Shown: positions 35,499 to 38,616 of the stretch, piece by piece
Numbering within the stretch: the stretch's first letter is position 1
How the letters are laid out: the number at the start of each line of letters is the position of its first letter
From: Prauserella rugosa
GTDB lineage: Bacteria; Actinomycetota; Actinomycetes; Mycobacteriales; Pseudonocardiaceae
DNA length: 38,616 bases
NCBI RefSeq assembly: GCF_000719975.1
Contig: NZ_JOIJ01000027.1
Coordinates: forward strand, 1 to 38,616
Direction of reading: 5' to 3'
Made by a program: the position numbers and the translations under genes
Notes under the pieces: generated by a model
The model's database searches: none
What the model saw: the letters and a program-made list of their open reading frames with translations, nothing else
Told to the model about the DNA's origin: nothing

Positions 35499-36086
35499 TC
35501 ACTCGAGATTCGCGTGCAGGCGCCACAGTTCCCGCGCCTGCGTTCCGCTCGTCTTCCACAGAGCGTGGAAGAGCGCATCGGTGATCAGCAGTACCGATTG
35601 TTCGAACAGACTTCCCGCGTACTGGACGGAGGCGTTCCCGTCGAAGTCCTGCTTGTCCGCGGCAGGCACCACGAGGACCTCCGTCGCGATCCTGGCGAGC
35701 GCGGACCCGGGAGCCGTGGTCAGGGCGATCACCTCGGCACCCTGTTCCCTGGCGGTCTCCGCGGCCCGGACGACGCGCTTCGTCGACCCGGATCCCGACG
35801 CCGCGACCAGCACGTCGTTCGGCCCGATGGCCGGTGCGGTCGTCTCGCCGACGACGTGCGTGGCCAATCCGAGGTGCATGAACCGCATCGCGGCCATCTG
35901 CAGGGCCAGGCCGCTCCGGCCGGTCCCGACCGTGAACACCGCGGGCGCCTCGAGCAGTAGCGCCCCGGCTCGAATCCAGGCCGCGGACTGCACGGCCGCA
36001 CTCACCCGGTCCACCTCGCCCACGACCGCACGTGTCGCGTCCGAGAACAGTGTTTCGTCGAACGCCTTCGGAATCGACTTGGTCAA
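35499..36086 (-). CDS. hxlB: 6-phospho-3-hexuloisomerase (HPI)
   Basis: Isomerises 3-hexulose 6-phosphate, the product of formaldehyde fixation, to fructose 6-phosphate. The 195-residue protein is a single SIS domain. Features are FTVGTGRSGLALQMAAMRFMHLG, AASGSGSTKRVV with the phosphosugar-binding serines, and the family tail ASVQYAGSLFEQSVLL with final LHANLE, where the His is the proposed catalytic residue. The start is TTG 36086, set by GGAGG eight bases upstream. A 63-base gap leads to glpX. Upstream lies a 212-base gap with a hairpin, so it may have its own promoter. The pairing with hxlA across tkt is unusual; the two are often adjacent or fused. Confidence 0.94.
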   Translation of the reverse strand: MTKSIPKAFDETLFSDATRAVVGEVDRVSAAVQSAAWIRAGALLLEAPAVFTVGTGRSGLALQMAAMRFMHLGLATHVVGETTAPAIGPNDVLVAASGSGSTKRVVRAAETAREQGAEVIALTTAPGSALARIATEVLVVPAADKQDFDGNASVQYAGSLFEQSVLLITDALFHALWKTSGTQARELWRLHANLE

Positions 36087-36213
36087 CGGAATTACCTCCA
36101 GTTTCGAAACCGGTCGAGTGCGACCGGGCCGGTGCTCGAGCTACGCCGAACCACCGGAGAGAATCGCCTTCCGCGCGATGGAGAAGGTCATGAAAATGAT
36201 CGACCGGCAACAC

Positions 36214-36235
36214 GCCGGGAAGCAAGGTTCCCGGC
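36214..36235 (-). terminator. Hairpin between tkt and hxlB
   Basis: Perfect 8-base arms GCCGGGAA and TTCCCGGC with a 6-base loop, 64 bases past the tkt stop codon on the minus strand. About 128 bases then remain before the hxlB start. It may be a partial terminator, with a separate promoter for hxlB-glpX-pfk after it, or a processing/stability element. Confidence 0.6.
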
Positions 36236-36298
36236 ATTTGCAGGTATTATCGCGTGATTGGGATAGTCGAATACCGGACCGCGGAAACCGGGCCGCCC

Positions 36299-38431
36299 TC
36301 AGCCCGAGCGCGCGGCTCGCAGACTGCGGCGCGCCGCCGCGACCACGGTCTCGGCGGTGATGCCGAACTCCCGGTAGAGCGTCGCGAAATCGGCGGAGGC
36401 GCCGAAGTGCTCCAGCGAGACGATCTCGCCCGCGTCGCCGGCGAACCGGTGCCACGGCTGCGCGATTCCGGCCTCGACGACCACCCTGGCCCGCACCGAC
36501 GGCGGAAGGACCTGCTCCCGGTAGGACCGGTCCTGGCGATCGAACCACTCCACACAGGGCATGGACACCACCCGCGTGGGCACCCCGTCCGCCTCGAGTA
36601 CGTCCCTGGCCTCGACAGCCAGCTGCACCTCGGAACCGGTGCCGACGAGCACGACCTTGGGACTGCCCGAGGACGCCTCGGCCAGTACGTATCCGCCGCG
36701 GGCGACACCCACCGGCGACGTGCCTTCGAGGACCGGCACGTTCTGCCGGGTCAGCGCCAGTCCGGCAGGCGCCGTGGTGTCCTCCAACACGGCCTTCCAG
36801 GCGTACGCGGTCTCGTTGGCATCGGCGGGTCGCACCATCGACAGCCCGGGAATGGCGCGCAGTGACGCCAGCTGTTCGACGGGTTGGTGGGTCGGACCGT
36901 CCTCACCGAGGCCGATCGAATCGTGTGTCCACACGTAGACGACCGGGAGTCGCATGAGCGCGGCCAGGCGCACCGCGGGTCGCATGTAGTCACTGAAGAT
37001 CAGGAAAGTGCCGCCGTACGGCCGGGTTCCGCCGTGCAGGGCGATCCCGTTCAGGATTGATCCCATCGCGTGCTCGCGGATGCCGAAGTGCAGTGTGCGC
37101 CCGTATGGTTGGGCCTTCCATGCGTTCGTGGAGATCTCGGTCGGACCGAACGAGTCGGCGCCCTCGATCGTGGTGTTGTTGCTCTCGGCCAGATCCGCCG
37201 AGCCACCCCACAGCTCCGGCAGGGCGTCCCCGAGCTTCGCCAGCACCGCGGCCGAGGCCTTCCGCGTGGCGACGCCCTTCGGGTCGGGCTCCCACACCGG
37301 CAGATCCGCGGCCCAGTCGCGCGGTAGTTCGCGGGCGCGCAGGCGATCCAGCAGCGCCTTGCGCTCCGGGTTGCTCCGCGCCCATGCGTCGAACTCGAGC
37401 TGCCACTTCTCGCGGTCGGCCCTGCCGCGCGCGGCCACCTCGCGGGCGTGGCGAAGCACGTCGTCGTCGACGTCGAAACTCCGCTCCGGGTCGAAACCGA
37501 GCGTGCGTTTGAGCCCGGCCAGCTCCTCGGCGCCCAGCGCCGCACCGTGCACCTTGCCGGTGTTCATCTTGGTCGGTGCCGGATAGCCGATCACGGTGCG
37601 CAGGACGATCAGGGTCGGCCGGGAGCTGTCGCGGTTGGCCTGTTCGACCGCCTCCAGGAAGCCGGCGACGTCCTCGCCGCCGTGCACCGTGAGGACCTGC
37701 CACCCGTAGGACTCGTACCGCTTGGCGGTGTCCTCGGACAGCGCGATGTGCGTGTCGTCCTCGATCGAGATCTCGTTGCTGTCGTAGATCACCGTGAGGT
37801 TGCCGAGCCGCTGTGTTCCGGCCAGTGAGGACGCCTCCGACGTGACGCCCTCCTCGATGTCGCCGTCGGAGGCGATCACGTAGACCCGGTGATCGAACGG
37901 GCTCGTTCCCGGCTCGGCGTCCGGGTCGAACAGGCCGCGCTCACGACGGGCCGCCATGGCCATCCCGACGGCGTTGGCCAGTCCCTGACCGAGTGGACCG
38001 GTCGTGGTCTCGACACCCGTGGTGTGGCCGTACTCGGGATGCCCTGGGGTGAGCGAGTCCCACGTGCGCAGGGCCTTCAGGTCGTCGAGCTCGAGCCCGT
38101 AACCGGACAGGAACAGCTGGATGTAGAGCGTGAGGCTCGAATGTCCGGCCGACAGCACGAACCGGTCGCGGCCGATCCACTGCGCATCAGCGGGATCGTG
38201 CCGCATGACCCGCTGGAACAGCGCATACGCCACGGGAGCCAGGCTCATCGCCGTGCCGGGATGCCCGCTGCCGCAGCGCTCGACCGCATCCGCGGCAAGC
38301 ACGCGGGCCGTCTCCACCGCACGTTGGTCCAATTCGGTCCAGTCACGGGGGATCCGTTTGGTGGTCAGGCGAACGACCTCGTCCGCCGATTGGGTCACAC
38401 GGTGCTGAGAGACCGATTCGTTTGCTGCCAT
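36299..38431 (-). CDS. tkt: Transketolase
   Basis: Moves two-carbon ketol units between sugar phosphates with thiamine diphosphate, turning fructose 6-phosphate and glyceraldehyde 3-phosphate back toward ribulose 5-phosphate precursors. The 710-residue protein is full length: GSGHPGTAMSLAPVAYALF, GPLGQGLANAVGMA, the TPP motif SDGDIEEGVTSEASSLAG with IYDSN, FGIREHAMGSI with the catalytic Glu, and THDSIGLGEDGPTHQP. GGAG stands nine bases before ATG 38431. It is the second gene of the RuMP operon. The genome probably also has a second, housekeeping transketolase next to transaldolase; that is inference. Confidence 0.96.
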   Translation of the reverse strand: MAANESVSQHRVTQSADEVVRLTTKRIPRDWTELDQRAVETARVLAADAVERCGSGHPGTAMSLAPVAYALFQRVMRHDPADAQWIGRDRFVLSAGHSSLTLYIQLFLSGYGLELDDLKALRTWDSLTPGHPEYGHTTGVETTTGPLGQGLANAVGMAMAARRERGLFDPDAEPGTSPFDHRVYVIASDGDIEEGVTSEASSLAGTQRLGNLTVIYDSNEISIEDDTHIALSEDTAKRYESYGWQVLTVHGGEDVAGFLEAVEQANRDSSRPTLIVLRTVIGYPAPTKMNTGKVHGAALGAEELAGLKRTLGFDPERSFDVDDDVLRHAREVAARGRADREKWQLEFDAWARSNPERKALLDRLRARELPRDWAADLPVWEPDPKGVATRKASAAVLAKLGDALPELWGGSADLAESNNTTIEGADSFGPTEISTNAWKAQPYGRTLHFGIREHAMGSILNGIALHGGTRPYGGTFLIFSDYMRPAVRLAALMRLPVVYVWTHDSIGLGEDGPTHQPVEQLASLRAIPGLSMVRPADANETAYAWKAVLEDTTAPAGLALTRQNVPVLEGTSPVGVARGGYVLAEASSGSPKVVLVGTGSEVQLAVEARDVLEADGVPTRVVSMPCVEWFDRQDRSYREQVLPPSVRARVVVEAGIAQPWHRFAGDAGEIVSLEHFGASADFATLYREFGITAETVVAAARRSLRAARSG

Positions 38432-38471
38432 CGAAACGCACTCCTGTTGATGTCAGTTCTTCGTGGCCTTG

Positions 38472-38510
38472 CCACACCGGCGGGCGCCGTACGCCTGCCC
38501 GCCGGTGTGG
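38472..38510 (-). terminator. Strong hairpin between hxlA and tkt
   Basis: Perfect 14-base GC-rich arms (38472-38485 and 38497-38510) with an 11-base loop, 11 bases past the hxlA stop codon. It has no U tract. Inside an operon this fits a partial terminator or 3' stabiliser, letting hxlA be made in excess of the genes behind it. Confidence 0.75.
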
Positions 38511-38521
38511 TCGTCGTCGCC

Positions 38522-38616
38522 TCAGGTGTTGGCGCGTTTGCGGAGTTGGCTGGCGGCTTCGGCGGGGTCGGGGGCGTTGTAGATCGCGCTGCCGGCCACG
38601 GCCACGGTCGCCCCGG
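38522..38616 (-). CDS. hxlA: 3-hexulose-6-phosphate synthase (HPS), C-terminal end only
   Basis: Only the last 30 codons are in the window; the gene continues past the right edge. The visible tail contains ATVAVAGSAIYNAPDPAEAA followed by a basic end. It matches the C-terminus of HPS from memory of the Mycobacterium gastri enzyme (AVAGGAIYGAADPAAAAKEL) better than ribulose-phosphate epimerase, which has the same barrel but a different ending. HPS adds formaldehyde to ribulose 5-phosphate. The neighbouring hxlB strongly supports this. It would be the first or an early gene of the operon; a hairpin follows its stop codon. Confidence 0.82.
   Translation of the reverse strand, partial: GATVAVAGSAIYNAPDPAEAASQLRKRANT

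Noticed and set aside
36087..36110. GTTTCGAAAC palindrome upstream of hxlB as an operator
   Set aside because: Ten bases of perfect symmetry are easily met by chance, and it differs from the palindrome next to the IclR gene.
38522..38616. Reading the right-edge fragment as ribulose-phosphate 3-epimerase
   Set aside because: Both are TIM barrels with similar ends and rpe occurs in such operons, but AVAGSAIY followed by DPAEAA is closer to HPS. Thirty residues cannot fully exclude rpe.

Overview
The window is about 38.6 kb of very GC-rich DNA. It carries whiB1, sigR-rsrA, mtrA-mtrB-lpqB, a WS/DGAT acyltransferase, a bL37 gene and an LppX-type lipoprotein pair. Together these point to a mycolic-acid-group or related actinomycete. 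The gene order and protein detail suggest Pseudonocardiaceae (Saccharomonospora or Amycolatopsis relatives); that placement is inference. I see no rRNA, tRNA, CRISPR array, insertion sequence or phage gene.

Left part (1-7.5 kb): a malic enzyme, an unlinked RmlC-type sugar epimerase, a Tat-exported cholesterol oxidase, a hotdog thioesterase-like protein, a histidine phosphatase, a diamine-type GNAT acetyltransferase, a small membrane protein and a diacylglycerol/lipid kinase. These are mostly single-gene units, several with promoters that look leaderless.

Centre (7.7-32 kb): this part follows the order known from Mycobacterium tuberculosis Rv3219-Rv3246c. It runs whiB1, pdtaS, bL37, rsrA-sigR, an SRAP protein, rsgA, an Rv3235-type protein, secA, hpf, comF, lpqB, mtrB and mtrA. 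Inserted into it are YbaK, an alpha/beta hydrolase, two methionine-rich tandem lipoproteins, pruA, a WS/DGAT with a small partner gene, an RlmB-type methyltransferase and a HAD protein. sigR has a near-perfect SigR-type promoter of its own, and whiB1 has two CRP-like palindromes upstream.

Right part (32.2-38.6 kb): where M. tuberculosis has tmk and sahH, this genome has an IclR-family regulator facing a five-gene block. In transcription order (minus strand) the block is hxlA (only its end is in the window), tkt, hxlB, glpX, pfk. This is a ribulose monophosphate (RuMP) formaldehyde-fixation and sugar-rearrangement operon. HPS and HPI fix formaldehyde onto ribulose 5-phosphate and make fructose 6-phosphate. 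PFK, GlpX (FBPase/SBPase) and transketolase supply the steps that regenerate the acceptor. Strong hairpins sit after hxlA and after tkt, so expression is probably graded along the operon. This cassette, with its IclR neighbour and its junction with the mtrAB region, is the most interesting part of the window.
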